Shown: positions 33,717 through 42,854, counted from the first letter of the stretch. The stretch: DNA of 64,000 bases from an uncultured Clostridia bacterium (GCA_948777935.1 CAQDYY010000008.1:31330-95329); one strand, 5' to 3'. Numbers and translations are program-made. Notes: generated by a model not told the origin, from the letters alone.

Positions 33717-33935
33717 ATGAATAATGAGTTTAATAATAAAAAAATTAGCAATGAAAAAAGAAAAGAAAATATAGAACAAGCAAGAAATGATTTTGGAGTA
33801 GAAGTGGGGGAAGATAGTACAAAATATGGTGAATTTGTTTCTTCCTATTTTGCTTGGATACCACTTCCAGAACAAAAAGAAAAAGCAAAAGAATTACAAA
33901 ATATGACGAAAAATGATAAAAAACAAAGAAAATAA
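33717..33935 (+). CDS. Unknown 72-residue hydrophilic protein
   Basis: Starts MNNEFNNKKISNEKRKENIE and is very rich in Lys, Glu and Asn, with the block VEVGEDSTKYGEFVSSYFAW in the centre and a basic tail. No membrane segment. I prefer ATG 33717 over an in-frame ATG fifteen bases upstream, because GAGGTG is correctly spaced from it. That RBS lies in a terminator-like hairpin (33690-33711), so expression may be low or structure-controlled. Small soluble proteins of this composition are frequent in Clostridia; no function is known. Confidence 0.55.
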   Translation: MNNEFNNKKISNEKRKENIEQARNDFGVEVGEDSTKYGEFVSSYFAWIPLPEQKEKAKELQNMTKNDKKQRK

Positions 33936-34008
33936 TAGATTGATAAAAATAATTTAGAACAGTTGGAATAAATATTCTAAAATCGGAATATATTATAATT
34001 AGATTTAT

Positions 34009-34063
34009 TTGAAGTTTTTGATAGATCTATTTATAATATATTCGTAGGTCAAAGAAAGTCAAA
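34009..34063 (+). promoter_or_regulatory. ctsR promoter with CtsR operator
   Basis: -35 TTGAAG (34009-34014), 17-base spacer, -10 TATAAT (34032-34037). AGGTCAAAGAAAGTCAAA at 34046-34063 fits the CtsR heptad repeat (GGTCAAA-N3-GTCAAA), placed over the start site. This implies autoregulation and heat-shock control of the clpC operon. Confidence 0.85.
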
Positions 34064-34084
34064 GTCAAAAAGGAGGAACACAAA

Positions 34085-34537
34085 ATGAGGGTATCTGATA
34101 TTATAGAAGAATTTATAAAAGACTTATTAAAAGATGAAGATGACTATGTAGAAATTCAAAGAAATGAACTTGCAGAACAGTTCAATTGTGTTCCATCACA
34201 AATAAACTATGTTATACAAACTAGATTTAAACCTTCACAAGGATATTATGTAGAAAGCAAACGTGGAGGTGGAGGGCATATTCGTATAAAAAAGGTAAAC
34301 ATTACTAAAAGTAATTACCTAATGCATATTATTGCAAGCATGGAAGAAGAAATTACAGCAGGGGAAGTAGATATTTATTTAAGTAATTTTCTATCATATG
34401 AAATGATTACAGAAACTGAAGCAAAGCTATTAAAAGTTGCAACTAGTGATAACGTGCTAACAGTTCCAGCTGAATTAAGAGATGCACTAAGAGCAAATAT
34501 TTTTAAAAATATGCTTTTAAATTTAGTGGAGGATTAA
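34085..34537 (+). CDS. ctsR: Transcriptional repressor CtsR
   Basis: A 150-residue class III heat-shock repressor. Its winged-helix N-terminus reads VSDIIEEFIKDLLKD, then RNELAEQFNCVPSQINYVIQTRF and the glycine-rich wing YYVESKRGGGGHIRI, which senses temperature in homologues. The C-terminal dimerisation domain follows (LLNLVED end). RBS AAGGAGGA overlaps the end of the operator. First gene of ctsR-mcsA-mcsB-clpC, but a 153-bp foldback element separates it from mcsA. Confidence 0.95.
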   Translation: MRVSDIIEEFIKDLLKDEDDYVEIQRNELAEQFNCVPSQINYVIQTRFKPSQGYYVESKRGGGGHIRIKKVNITKSNYLMHIIASMEEEITAGEVDIYLSNFLSYEMITETEAKLLKVATSDNVLTVPAELRDALRANIFKNMLLNLVED

Positions 34538-34547
34538 AATTTAAACA

Positions 34548-34700
34548 ACTCTTAGAAAATAATATATAAATTTACACGAAGAATCTCGGAGCCATAAGTG
34601 GGGACCAATAGAAACCGTCAAAATGTGTTTACACATTTTGTACAGTTTCATTGGGGAATGGCGACGGTTCGTGAAAATTTATATATTATTTCCTAAGAGT
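34548..34700. repeat. Foldback element A2 inside the ctsR operon (33-bp arms)
   Basis: Arms 34548-34580 and 34668-34700 are complementary over 33 bases with two mismatches (outer end ACTCTTAGAAAATAATATAT). The core is the A1 core in inverted orientation (GAATCTCGGAGCCATAAGTG at one end, GGGGAATGGCGACGGTTC at the other). Inserted between ctsR and mcsA. Confidence 0.88.
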
Positions 34701-34734
34701 ATAGATAAAATATAATTTAAAAGGAGTGATTTTT

Positions 34735-35277
34735 ATGTTATGTCAAAATTGTGGAGAAAATGAAGCAAATGTAAGATATACACAAATTATTAATGGAGTA
34801 AAAAAGGAAATGGCACTTTGCGAAAAGTGTAGTAAAGAACTAGGAATTACTGATATAGATTTCGACTTTAATATGCCAATTAATTTATCTAGCTTTTTAG
34901 GAGAAGTATTTGGAAATAGCGAAGACAGTATCTTACCAGAATTTACAAAAACAAAAGAATTACAATGTGACCAATGTGGTATGACATATGATGAATTTAT
35001 AAATACAGGAAAGTTTGGTTGTAGTAATTGTTATGATACATTTCAAAATAAACTTAATCCAATTCTAAAAAATTTACAAGGAGCAAATGAGCATGTTGGA
35101 AGAAAAGGTAAAGTTACAAAAACAGAATTAAATTTAGAGAACAAAAACGAAGAAAAACCAAAGCAAAAATCTAAAATAGATACATTAAAAGAAAACCTAA
35201 AAATAGCAATTAAAGAAGAAAGATATGAAGACGCAGCTAAAATAAGAGATGAAATCAAAAAAATAGAAGAAAAATAA
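34735..35277 (+). CDS. mcsA: McsA, activator of protein arginine kinase
   Basis: A 180-residue protein. Two zinc-binding CxxC pairs lie at the N-terminus (MLCQNCGENEA, LCEKCSKEL) and two more near residue 80 (LQCDQCGMTYDEF, FGCSNCYDTF). A UvrB/UvrC-type coiled motif closes the protein (LKIAIKEERYEDAAKIRDEI). It activates the McsB kinase and helps deliver CtsR for degradation. The ATG at 34735 follows AAGGAGTG. It is separated from ctsR by foldback A2 and runs 14 bp ahead of mcsB. Confidence 0.94.
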   Translation: MLCQNCGENEANVRYTQIINGVKKEMALCEKCSKELGITDIDFDFNMPINLSSFLGEVFGNSEDSILPEFTKTKELQCDQCGMTYDEFINTGKFGCSNCYDTFQNKLNPILKNLQGANEHVGRKGKVTKTELNLENKNEEKPKQKSKIDTLKENLKIAIKEERYEDAAKIRDEIKKIEEK

Positions 35278-35291
35278 AGGGAGGAAATGAT

Positions 35292-36311
35292 ATGTTAAAT
35301 TGGTATTTGCAAAATGGAAAAGAATCTGATGTGGTTGTTAGCTCACGAATTAGACTTGCAAGAAATTTAAGCAATTTTCCGTTTGTAACAAAACAAACAA
35401 AAGAAACAAGACATGAATTAGAAGAAACGATAAAAGAAATTGTACCAGATTTAGGATATAATCTTAAATTTGTAAAACTACAAGATATGGATGAAATTAC
35501 AAAAATGTCACTACTAGAAAAGCACTTAGTAAGTCCAAATTTTGTTATGAATAAAGAAAATACAGGAGCAATGCTAATAAATGATGATGAAAACATATCG
35601 GTTATGATAAATGAAGAAGACCATTTACGAATACAAGTAATGACAGCAGGGTTAGATATAGAAAATTTAATGAATTTTTGTACAGAATTAGATGAAAAAA
35701 TAGGGAAGCTTTTACCATATGCATATAATGAAAAATATGGATTTTTAACATCATGTCCAACAAATGTGGGAACAGGCTTAAGAGCATCTGTTATGGTACA
35801 TTTACCGGGACTTGCAAGAACAGGAAATATTAATAAAATATTAGAAGTTATTAATAGTTTTGGAATGAATATACGAGGAATTTATGGTGAAGGTTCAAAA
35901 GTAGCTGCTGATATGTATCAAGTATCTAATAAGCAGACATTAGGTATATCGGAAGCAGAAATTGTAAAGAACTTACAATTAATTACTGAAAAAATAATAG
36001 AACAAGAGAGATTAGCAAGAAAAATTTTAGCACGAGATAGCATTGAACTAGAAGATAAAGTATATCGTGCATATGGTGTATTAACAAATGCTAAAAAAAT
36101 ATCTTCAGAAGAGGCAAGAGATTTACTATCAGAAGTAAAATTAGGAACAGATTTAGGTATAATACAAGAATTAACAGACTTGAAAGTAAAAAAATTAGAA
36201 CTTTATACAAAGCCTGCAAATTTACAAAAATACTTAGGAAAACAAATAGACTCATATGAAAGAGATATAAAACGTGCAGAAGTAATAAAACAAATTATAG
36301 GGGAGGAATAA
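35292..36311 (+). CDS. mcsB: Protein arginine kinase McsB
   Basis: A 339-residue phosphagen-kinase-fold enzyme that phosphorylates arginines to mark proteins for ClpC/ClpP. Visible: DVVVSSRIRLARNLSNFPF, INEEDHLRIQVM, the active-site cysteine loop YGFLTSCPTNVGTGLRASVM, the phosphoarginine-binding block GEGSKVAADMYQVSNKQTLG and RAYGVLTNAKKIS. It phosphorylates CtsR in homologous systems, relieving operon repression. Only 2 bp separate it from clpC. Confidence 0.95.
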   Translation: MLNWYLQNGKESDVVVSSRIRLARNLSNFPFVTKQTKETRHELEETIKEIVPDLGYNLKFVKLQDMDEITKMSLLEKHLVSPNFVMNKENTGAMLINDDENISVMINEEDHLRIQVMTAGLDIENLMNFCTELDEKIGKLLPYAYNEKYGFLTSCPTNVGTGLRASVMVHLPGLARTGNINKILEVINSFGMNIRGIYGEGSKVAADMYQVSNKQTLGISEAEIVKNLQLITEKIIEQERLARKILARDSIELEDKVYRAYGVLTNAKKISSEEARDLLSEVKLGTDLGIIQELTDLKVKKLELYTKPANLQKYLGKQIDSYERDIKRAEVIKQIIGEE

Positions 36312-36313
36312 AA

Positions 36314-38770
36314 ATGACATATAAATTTACAAATAGTGCTGAAAAAGCAATTGAAATTGCAAATGATATAGCTTTAGAATTAGGACATAACTATATTGGA
36401 ACAGAACATATTTTATATGGGTTAGTAAAAGAAGAAACGGGTGTTGCAAGTAAGGTATTACAAAACCAAAATGTTAAACCAGAAGCAGTATTACAACAAA
36501 TAGAAGAGCTAATTGGAAAAGAAGAACCTACTTCAAATGATACTACAGTTGGCTTTACACCAAGAACAAAAAGAGTAATTGAAAATGCATTTCGTGAAGC
36601 AAGAAAATTAGGTTCGGATTATATTGGAACAGAGCATATTTTAATTGGAATTATGAGAGAAGGAGATAGTGTAGCAGTTAGAATTATGCTAGACTTAGAC
36701 GTAAATCCGGGAAAACTATATAATGAAATAGTAAAAGTGATTAATGAAGACGAAAATGCACAAGGACAAGCAGAAACTAAAACAAATAAAAAGCAAACAG
36801 GAAGTTTTAATCAAACCCAAACTTTAAACCAATTTGGAACAGATTTAACAAAACAAGCATCAGATGGAAAGCTAGATCCAATAGTAGGAAGAAAAGAAGA
36901 AATAGAAAGGCTAATTCAAATTCTATCTAGAAGAACAAAAAATAACCCATGTTTAATTGGAGAGCCGGGAGTAGGAAAAACAGCAGTAGTAGAAGGATTA
37001 GCAGAAAAAATTATACAAGAAGATGTACCAGAAATGTTAAAAAACAAAAGAGTAGTAACATTAGACATTTCTAGTATGGTAGCAGGAGCAAAATATAGAG
37101 GAGATTTTGAAGAAAGAATTAAAAAATGCTTAAATGAAGTAAAAAAAGTAGGTGATGTAATCCTATTTATAGATGAAATACACACAATTGTAGGAGCAGG
37201 TTCAGCAGAAGGTGCAATAGATGCAGCAAATATTTTAAAACCACTACTTGCAAGAGGAGAAATTCAGCTAATAGGTGCAACAACTTTAAATGAATATAGA
37301 AAATATATTGAAAAAGATGCAGCACTTGAAAGAAGATTTAGTCCAGTTACTGTAAACGAGCCAACAAGTGAAGACACAATTCAAATCTTAAAAGGAATTC
37401 GTGATAAATACGAAGCACATCACAATGTAAAAATTACAGATGAAGCAATAAAAGCAAGTGTTAATTTATCAGTTAGATATATAAATGATAGATTTTTACC
37501 AGATAAAGCAATAGACTTAATTGATGAAGCAGCATCAAGAGTTAGAATGAGAACGTACACACAACCAGACAGTTTAAAAAAATTAGAATCTTCAATAGAA
37601 GAAACAAAAAATGAAAAAGAAGAAGCAATACGTACTCAAGACTTTGAAAAAGCCGCAACTTTAAGAGATAAAGAACATGAATTAAAAGAAAAATTAGAAA
37701 AAGAGCAAAATAAATGGAACAATAAAAACACAAAAAACATAACAGAAATTACAGAAGAAGAAATTGCAGAAGTAATTGCGAGCTGGACGGGAATTCCTGC
37801 GAAAAAATTAACAGAAGATGAAAATGAAAAATTAAAGCATTTAGAAGAGGAACTTCATAAAAGGGTAATAGGACAAGAAGAAGCAGTAACAGCAGTATCT
37901 AAAGCTATAAGAAGAGGCAGAGTAGGATTAAAAGACCCAAAACGTCCAATAGGATCATTTATGTTTTTAGGACCAACAGGTGTGGGAAAAACAGAACTAT
38001 CTAAAGCACTAGCTGCAAGCTTATTTGGTGATGAAAATGCTATGATTAGAATAGATATGTCAGAATATATGGAACAACATTCAGTATCAAAATTAATAGG
38101 TTCACCTCCAGGATATGTAGGTTTTGATGATGGTGGACAGCTAACAGAAAAGGTAAGAAGAAAACCATATTGTGTTATTTTATTTGATGAAATAGAAAAA
38201 GCACATCCAGATGTTATGAATATGTTACTTCAAATATTAGAAGATGGTAGGTTAACAGATTCACAGGGAAGAACAGTTAATTTTAAAAATGCAGTAATTA
38301 TTATGACATCTAATATAGGAGCAAGATTTATTACAGAAAATAAAAAATTAGGCTTTGCAGGTAGTATAGACGATACAAAAAAAGAAGATGAGAAAAACTA
38401 TGAAGAAACAAAAAAAGAAGTATTAGCAGAACTAAAAAAACAATTTAGACCAGAATTTATTAACCGTATTGATGAAATTATAGTATTCCACAAATTAACA
38501 GATAACGAAATAAGTAGTATTATTGATATAATGCTAAATGAAGTACAAAAAAGATTACAAGATAGCAATATAGAAATAAAAATAGATAAATCTGTAAAAG
38601 AATTGATTGCAAAAGAAGGAACAAACAAATCTTATGGAGCACGTCCATTAAGAAGAACAATTCAAAATTTACTAGAAGATAAAATAGCAGAGGCAATTTT
38701 AGATGGAAAAGTAAAACCAGAAAAAGTTGCAAAGATTAGTGCAAAAGAAGGAAATGTAGTTATAAAGTAA
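36314..38770 (+). CDS. clpC: ATP-dependent Clp protease ATPase ClpC
   Basis: An 818-residue Hsp100 unfoldase. It has two N-terminal Clp_N repeats (about 5-145), AAA module 1 with GEPGVGKTAVVEGLA and VILFIDEIHTIVGAG, the middle (M) coiled coil with a UVR-like segment (RTQDFEKAATLRDKEHELKE), and AAA module 2 with GPTGVGKTELSKALA, VILFDEIEKAH and a C-terminal GARPLRRTIQ. It feeds arginine-phosphorylated substrates to ClpP. Last gene of the operon. No in-frame CGG was seen in this long, highly conserved gene. Confidence 0.96.
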   Translation: MTYKFTNSAEKAIEIANDIALELGHNYIGTEHILYGLVKEETGVASKVLQNQNVKPEAVLQQIEELIGKEEPTSNDTTVGFTPRTKRVIENAFREARKLGSDYIGTEHILIGIMREGDSVAVRIMLDLDVNPGKLYNEIVKVINEDENAQGQAETKTNKKQTGSFNQTQTLNQFGTDLTKQASDGKLDPIVGRKEEIERLIQILSRRTKNNPCLIGEPGVGKTAVVEGLAEKIIQEDVPEMLKNKRVVTLDISSMVAGAKYRGDFEERIKKCLNEVKKVGDVILFIDEIHTIVGAGSAEGAIDAANILKPLLARGEIQLIGATTLNEYRKYIEKDAALERRFSPVTVNEPTSEDTIQILKGIRDKYEAHHNVKITDEAIKASVNLSVRYINDRFLPDKAIDLIDEAASRVRMRTYTQPDSLKKLESSIEETKNEKEEAIRTQDFEKAATLRDKEHELKEKLEKEQNKWNNKNTKNITEITEEEIAEVIASWTGIPAKKLTEDENEKLKHLEEELHKRVIGQEEAVTAVSKAIRRGRVGLKDPKRPIGSFMFLGPTGVGKTELSKALAASLFGDENAMIRIDMSEYMEQHSVSKLIGSPPGYVGFDDGGQLTEKVRRKPYCVILFDEIEKAHPDVMNMLLQILEDGRLTDSQGRTVNFKNAVIIMTSNIGARFITENKKLGFAGSIDDTKKEDEKNYEETKKEVLAELKKQFRPEFINRIDEIIVFHKLTDNEISSIIDIMLNEVQKRLQDSNIEIKIDKSVKELIAKEGTNKSYGARPLRRTIQNLLEDKIAEAILDGKVKPEKVAKISAKEGNVVIK

Positions 38771-38776
38771 AAACAA

Positions 38777-38831
38777 ATGTAGGGGCACATTTAAAGGGAA
38801 TACATCGTAGGACATGACATCATTGTGCCTC
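38777..38831. repeat. GGGGCA intergenic repeat, copy 3
   Basis: TGTAGGGGCACATTTAAAGG, then GAATACATCGTAGGACATG and CATTGTGCC, just after clpC. Confidence 0.65.
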
Positions 38832-38861
38832 TTATAAAAATGCTAAGTTAAATTATAAGGT

Positions 38862-38896
38862 GTAGGGGCGAGCAATTTCTTGTCCGAGAGGCGTAA
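38862..38896. repeat. TGTAGGGGCGA repeat, second copy
   Basis: TGTAGGGGCGAGCAATTTCT then TGTCCGAGAGGCG; related to 12067-12113. Confidence 0.55.
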
Positions 38897-38907
38897 ATCT
38901 ATTCTTC

Positions 38908-39765
38908 TTATATAGGGTTTACATGTACAATAGTTTTATAAACTTTATCTAATTTTGTAATATCTTGTTCTAAAGAATCTGCTAATTTGTGGCTATCAAA
39001 AGTAGAAAGATTACCATCTACATATATAGTTAGAACAATAATGTATTGGTATCCTACTGGAGTAGAAGAAATCTCATCTAAATTTTTAATATCTTTATAA
39101 CTATGTGCAATATCTAGAATCATCTTTTCAGTAGTACTATCAATAGAAGTATCCATTAATACATTATAACTTTCAATTAAAATTTTTATACCAGTATAGC
39201 AAATCCAAATAGAAATACCAATACCAACAATACCATCAAACCAGTAAATATTAACTAGACTAAGTAAAATAGAAATAAGAGTAAATGTTGTTACTATACA
39301 GTCATTGCGATGGTCTTTCATATTAGCTTCTAGTAAGATATTATTATACTTTTTAGATAATTTATAAGTGTATATAAATAAGAATAATTTAACAACAATA
39401 GTTACAATACAAACAGCTACTAAAAACCAAGAGAACAAGAAAGTTTCTTGTAAAATTAGTGAAAGGGTAGAATCGTATAATAATTTAGCTGAAACAAAAA
39501 CCATAGAAATACTGATAAATAGTGAAAAGATATATTCAGCTTTTCCATGACCAAAATTATGCGTTTTATCTCCGGGTTCACTAGCAATTCTATTACCTAT
39601 AAAAGTCATTAAAGAAGCAAAAATATCACCAGCACTGTTTGCAGCATCAGCAATCATAGCTTGACTGTTACTTACAAATCCAACTATTGCTTTTATAATT
39701 AGTAAAAAAATATTACCGAAGATTCCCCAAATACCAGCTCTTTTTGTGCTATCATACCTATTCAT
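38908..39765 (-). CDS. Cation diffusion facilitator transporter
   Basis: A 285-residue CDF/ZT exporter. It has six transmembrane helices, with metal-site residues in IADAANSAGDIFAS (helix II), the loop GDKTHNFGHGKAEY, and MKDHRNDC (helix V). The C-terminal cytoplasmic domain has a ferredoxin-like fold (SSTPVGYQYIIVLTIYVDG, KTIVHVNPI). It expels divalent cations (Zn, Fe or Mn) in exchange for protons. I take ATG 39765, which has GGAGTG upstream, over the ATG 15 bases earlier. It stands alone on the minus strand, convergent with clpC. Confidence 0.9.
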   Translation of the reverse strand: MNRYDSTKRAGIWGIFGNIFLLIIKAIVGFVSNSQAMIADAANSAGDIFASLMTFIGNRIASEPGDKTHNFGHGKAEYIFSLFISISMVFVSAKLLYDSTLSLILQETFLFSWFLVAVCIVTIVVKLFLFIYTYKLSKKYNNILLEANMKDHRNDCIVTTFTLISILLSLVNIYWFDGIVGIGISIWICYTGIKILIESYNVLMDTSIDSTTEKMILDIAHSYKDIKNLDEISSTPVGYQYIIVLTIYVDGNLSTFDSHKLADSLEQDITKLDKVYKTIVHVNPI

Positions 39766-39889
39766 ATTATCACACTCCAATAAAAGTATAAGAGTTATTA
39801 TAGCATAAAAGAACTAAAATGGATACAAAAGGTTGAAAAATTTAATTCTTTTTTAACCAATTTGTGCTGTTAGAAAGAAGTGGTATAAA

Positions 39890-40906
39890 TTATGCAAATT
39901 TTAATTTATTAATTTCTTCAATACTTAATCCAGTAATATCGGAAATATCTTCTATTAGCATATTACGTTCTAACATTTTTTTTGCAGTTTCAATACTACG
40001 TTGTAGCATACCTTCTTTGATACCTTGCTGTCTACCTTCACGTATAGCTTGTTTTCTACGATATTTCATGTCAGCCTTCATTCTTTCAATTAATTCTTCC
40101 ATATACATATCCTCCTCTTTATTAAACTTTTTTAGTAAGTGATCATAGATTTCATTAGGTAATATAGGTTTTAAAATATATACTATAATTCTATATAAAT
40201 AATCTTTTTGCCTAGTATTACATAAGTCAAAGACGATATTTATAGTATCTGTTAATTCTAAAACACTACTACATTTATCAATTGCCATTACATAAGCAAC
40301 CATGGAATGTTTTTTTAATAATTCTTCTTTTGAAAAATTGTGGATATTAATAAAATTGTAAGTAAGACATAGTTTTCCATTACTTAAATTATTATTATAA
40401 TTTAAATCAAATTGGTGGTATTCAAAGTTTGGAACTAAATCCCAAGGTTTATTTCCTGTGTATAAAAGTATAGGTGTTATTAAAGGAATTTTATAATTTT
40501 TAATATGAAGTTTATCATTATCTACAGAATCTTCTAAAATGAGATTGTAGTATTTATAAAGCCTATAAGCAATAGAATTATCTTTAGATGATTGATGTTC
40601 TAATAAAATATATGCAGGATAATTGTTTAATTTAAAAACAATATCGCTATATTTATCTGAATAATCTCTTGTTACAAAATTTCTATTATATTTTTCTATA
40701 TTATATTTTAATGTATAACTAAAGAAATCTTTTAAAAATAAATGAAATTCTTGCTTATCATATAGTAAATCTCTATATACTTTATCATGTGAATGATGTG
40801 CTTTATTAGGTAAAGACAAAGAAGGTAAATTTTCATTCTTAATAGTAGAATTATTTTGTAGAATTTCTTTACAACGCAAATAATCTGTATAGGTAAATAA
40901 CACCAT
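39890..40906 (-). CDS. Rpn/PD-(D/E)XK family transposase-like nuclease
   Basis: A 338-residue protein of the Rpn (recombination-promoting nuclease/putative transposase) type. The nuclease core shows SHDKVYRDLLYDKQEFHLFL, a DIVFKL strand, then AYILLEHQSSKD with the E-x-Q motif. The C-terminal tail reads AIREGRQQGIKEGMLQ, the common repeat of this family, and ends ITGLSIEEINKLKF. Such genes are scattered, often recently duplicated, and may assist recombination. No inverted repeats or partner genes flank it. Confidence 0.85.
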   Translation of the reverse strand: MVLFTYTDYLRCKEILQNNSTIKNENLPSLSLPNKAHHSHDKVYRDLLYDKQEFHLFLKDFFSYTLKYNIEKYNRNFVTRDYSDKYSDIVFKLNNYPAYILLEHQSSKDNSIAYRLYKYYNLILEDSVDNDKLHIKNYKIPLITPILLYTGNKPWDLVPNFEYHQFDLNYNNNLSNGKLCLTYNFINIHNFSKEELLKKHSMVAYVMAIDKCSSVLELTDTINIVFDLCNTRQKDYLYRIIVYILKPILPNEIYDHLLKKFNKEEDMYMEELIERMKADMKYRRKQAIREGRQQGIKEGMLQRSIETAKKMLERNMLIEDISDITGLSIEEINKLKFA

Positions 40907-41050
40907 AACATCACTTCTTTCTTTATTATAGTTATATTTTGACTACTTGTCAATATAAATTGATTTTAAATAGGCAAAAAAACAAAATGAATTTATAAAA
41001 TTTAAATGAATAAAATTTTATGAATTAACAATATTATTAAACTACAAAAT

Positions 41051-41090
41051 GCGACAAAAGTAAAGAAAAACTTTTCGACAAAATACGACA
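41051..41090 (+). promoter_or_regulatory. Cluster of three 0A-box-like sites
   Basis: TGCGACA (41050-41056), TTCGACA (41074-41080; perfect reverse of TGTCGAA) and TACGACA (41084-41090) lie upstream of a TATAAT-like sequence near 41138. Candidate Spo0A-P binding region for the gene at 41196. Confidence 0.5.
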
Positions 41091-41195
41091 AATACATACA
41101 AAAATTCAAAAATTTGCATTTTTTGTAATTTTGTGCTATAATACAAGTGTATAAGCAAAAGAAGCTTGATAAAGATACTTAAGAAGGTGATTAAT

Positions 41196-41525
41196 ATGGT
41201 AGTAACGATTATATATATATTAGTTTTTATAATTTTTGCTTTAATTGCATTTTCAGTAATGCAAATTAAAATGGCAGGAATGAATGTAAAAGATTTTTGG
41301 AGTTTTATTAAAGCAAATGAACTGTTAGATGAATTATATATTTACGCAAAAAAGGGTGGAAATTTTACACCACAAGAGCAAGTAATATTTTTAATGGAAG
41401 CAGAAAAAGTATTTAATGCATTTGATAAAGTTCCAAGTATGCTTTGGGATGAAGAATACCAAAAATATAGAGAAGTTCTAAATAAGTATAAAGATATTAA
41501 AGTAGTAAGATGGGCTTCTAATTAA
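41196..41525 (+). CDS. Unknown 109-residue protein with N-terminal membrane helix
   Basis: ATG 41196 follows AAGAAGGTG. An N-terminal helix (VTIIYILVFIIFALIAFSVM) anchors it, with a cytoplasmic helical domain of about 80 residues (FWSFIKANELLDELYIYAKK, FLMEAEKVFNAFDKVPSMLW). No known family recognised. Three 0A-box-like sites upstream suggest control by Spo0A, and hence a role in the transition to sporulation. That is inference from the promoter only. Confidence 0.6.
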   Translation: MVVTIIYILVFIIFALIAFSVMQIKMAGMNVKDFWSFIKANELLDELYIYAKKGGNFTPQEQVIFLMEAEKVFNAFDKVPSMLWDEEYQKYREVLNKYKDIKVVRWASN

Positions 41526-41549
41526 AAACTGTTTAACATAAAAAACGAA

Positions 41550-41660
41550 TTTAAGAATTTCTAAGCGGTGGTAACCGCAAAGAAATTCTAGAAATTCCCA
41601 TATTTATACTGTATGGAGCTTTCCGCCCACTGGGCGAAAATTCCTACAGTATAAAAAGTT
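41550..41660. repeat. Two intergenic hairpins
   Basis: First: GAATTTCT...AGAAATTC around GCGGTGGTAACCGC. Second: TTTATACTGTA...TACAGTATAAA around TTTCCGCCCACTGGGCGAAA. The second shares its left part with a degraded copy near 19973-20035. Confidence 0.55.
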
Positions 41661-41668
41661 CTATAAAA

Positions 41669-41706
41669 AAAGGTAGATGTGAGTTTTAAATTTACATCTA
41701 CCTTTT
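41669..41706 (+). terminator. Terminator
   Basis: AAAGGTAGATGT pairs with ACATCTACCTTT across a 13-base loop, then TAT. Confidence 0.65.
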
Positions 41707-41798
41707 ATAGGAAACCCATAGCCACTAACACAATCATTTATTGACAAGTTATAAAAATAGATATAATATAGTAACACTGTTAAAATTGGGAGGAAAAA

Positions 41799-42755
41799 AT
41801 GTTAATAGAAGTATTTTGGATTATAGTAGGTTTTTTATTACTTATTAAAGGAGCAGATTTTTTAGTAAATGGTTCATCTAATGTAGCAAAAAAATTTCAT
41901 ATACCAGAAATTATTATAGGGCTTACAATTGTTTCAATAGGAACATCTATGCCAGAACTATTTGTTAGTATTACTTCAGCAATTGATGGATATTCTGATA
42001 TGGCAGTAGGAAATGTAATAGGAAGTAATTTGTGTAATTTACTACTAATTTTAGGATTATCTACTGTTATCAAATCCATAGAATTTAAAAAAGAAACGAG
42101 ATTAATAGAAATTCCAATCACTCTTTTTGTAACATTAGCATTATTTGTTATGTGCAATATTGGTTCTAACATTACAAGAATAGAAGGAATAATTCTTACT
42201 ATTTTGTTTATTTTATTTATTGGGTATACTATTTATATGGCAAAAAAGGGAGAACAATTTGAGAAAAAAGATACAATAATTGAAGTACAAACAAAAGAAG
42301 ATATATCAATTATAAAATCTATATTGTTTATTATATTAGGTATTGTTGGACTAAAAATAGGTGGAGATTTAGTAGTAAACAAAAGTGTACTAATTGCAAA
42401 TGCTTTTGGAATAAGTGAAAAAGTTATAAGCCTAACAATTATTGCTATTGGAACAAGTTTGCCAGAATTAGTTACATCTGTAACAGCAGCAATAAAAGGA
42501 GACAGTGATATTGCAATAGGAAACATATTAGGCTCAAACATATTTAATATATTGCTCATATTAGGAGTATCAGCTATAATTACACCAATAACTTATAGCA
42601 TAAGCTATAATAACCAACTATTAGTACTAATTATATCTACAGTATTATTAGCACTATTCCCATTTATTGGAGCAAAAAATAAAATGACAAGAACAAATGG
42701 AATAGCATATCTAATAATTTATGCGATTTATATGATAGGACTATTCATTGTATAA
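41799..42755 (+). CDS. Calcium/sodium antiporter (CaCA family, YrbG-like)
   Basis: A 318-residue membrane exchanger with ten or so helices in two inverted homologous halves. The alpha repeats are visible: LTIVSIGTSMPELFVSITSA with AVGNVIGSNLCNLLLILG in the first half, and LTIIAIGTSLPELVTSVTAA with AIGNILGSNIFNILLILG in the second. These hold the cation-binding acidic and amide residues. It should exchange Ca for Na or H across the cell membrane. Start behind GGGAGG. Monocistronic. Confidence 0.92.
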   Translation: MLIEVFWIIVGFLLLIKGADFLVNGSSNVAKKFHIPEIIIGLTIVSIGTSMPELFVSITSAIDGYSDMAVGNVIGSNLCNLLLILGLSTVIKSIEFKKETRLIEIPITLFVTLALFVMCNIGSNITRIEGIILTILFILFIGYTIYMAKKGEQFEKKDTIIEVQTKEDISIIKSILFIILGIVGLKIGGDLVVNKSVLIANAFGISEKVISLTIIAIGTSLPELVTSVTAAIKGDSDIAIGNILGSNIFNILLILGVSAIITPITYSISYNNQLLVLIISTVLLALFPFIGAKNKMTRTNGIAYLIIYAIYMIGLFIV

Positions 42756-42766
42756 CCAAAATCGAT

Positions 42767-42823
42767 TGTAGGGGCACGTTTAAAGGGAATACCTGTGAGA
42801 CATGACACCACTAAAGCCCTTTT
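42767..42823. repeat. GGGGCA intergenic repeat, copy 4
   Basis: TTGTAGGGGCACGTTTAAAG, then GGAATACCTGTGAGACATG and ACACCACTAAAGCCC; the last part departs from the consensus TGTGCCC. Confidence 0.6.
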
Positions 42824-42854
42824 GTATAATAATAACCAAAATCGAATAACCAGA

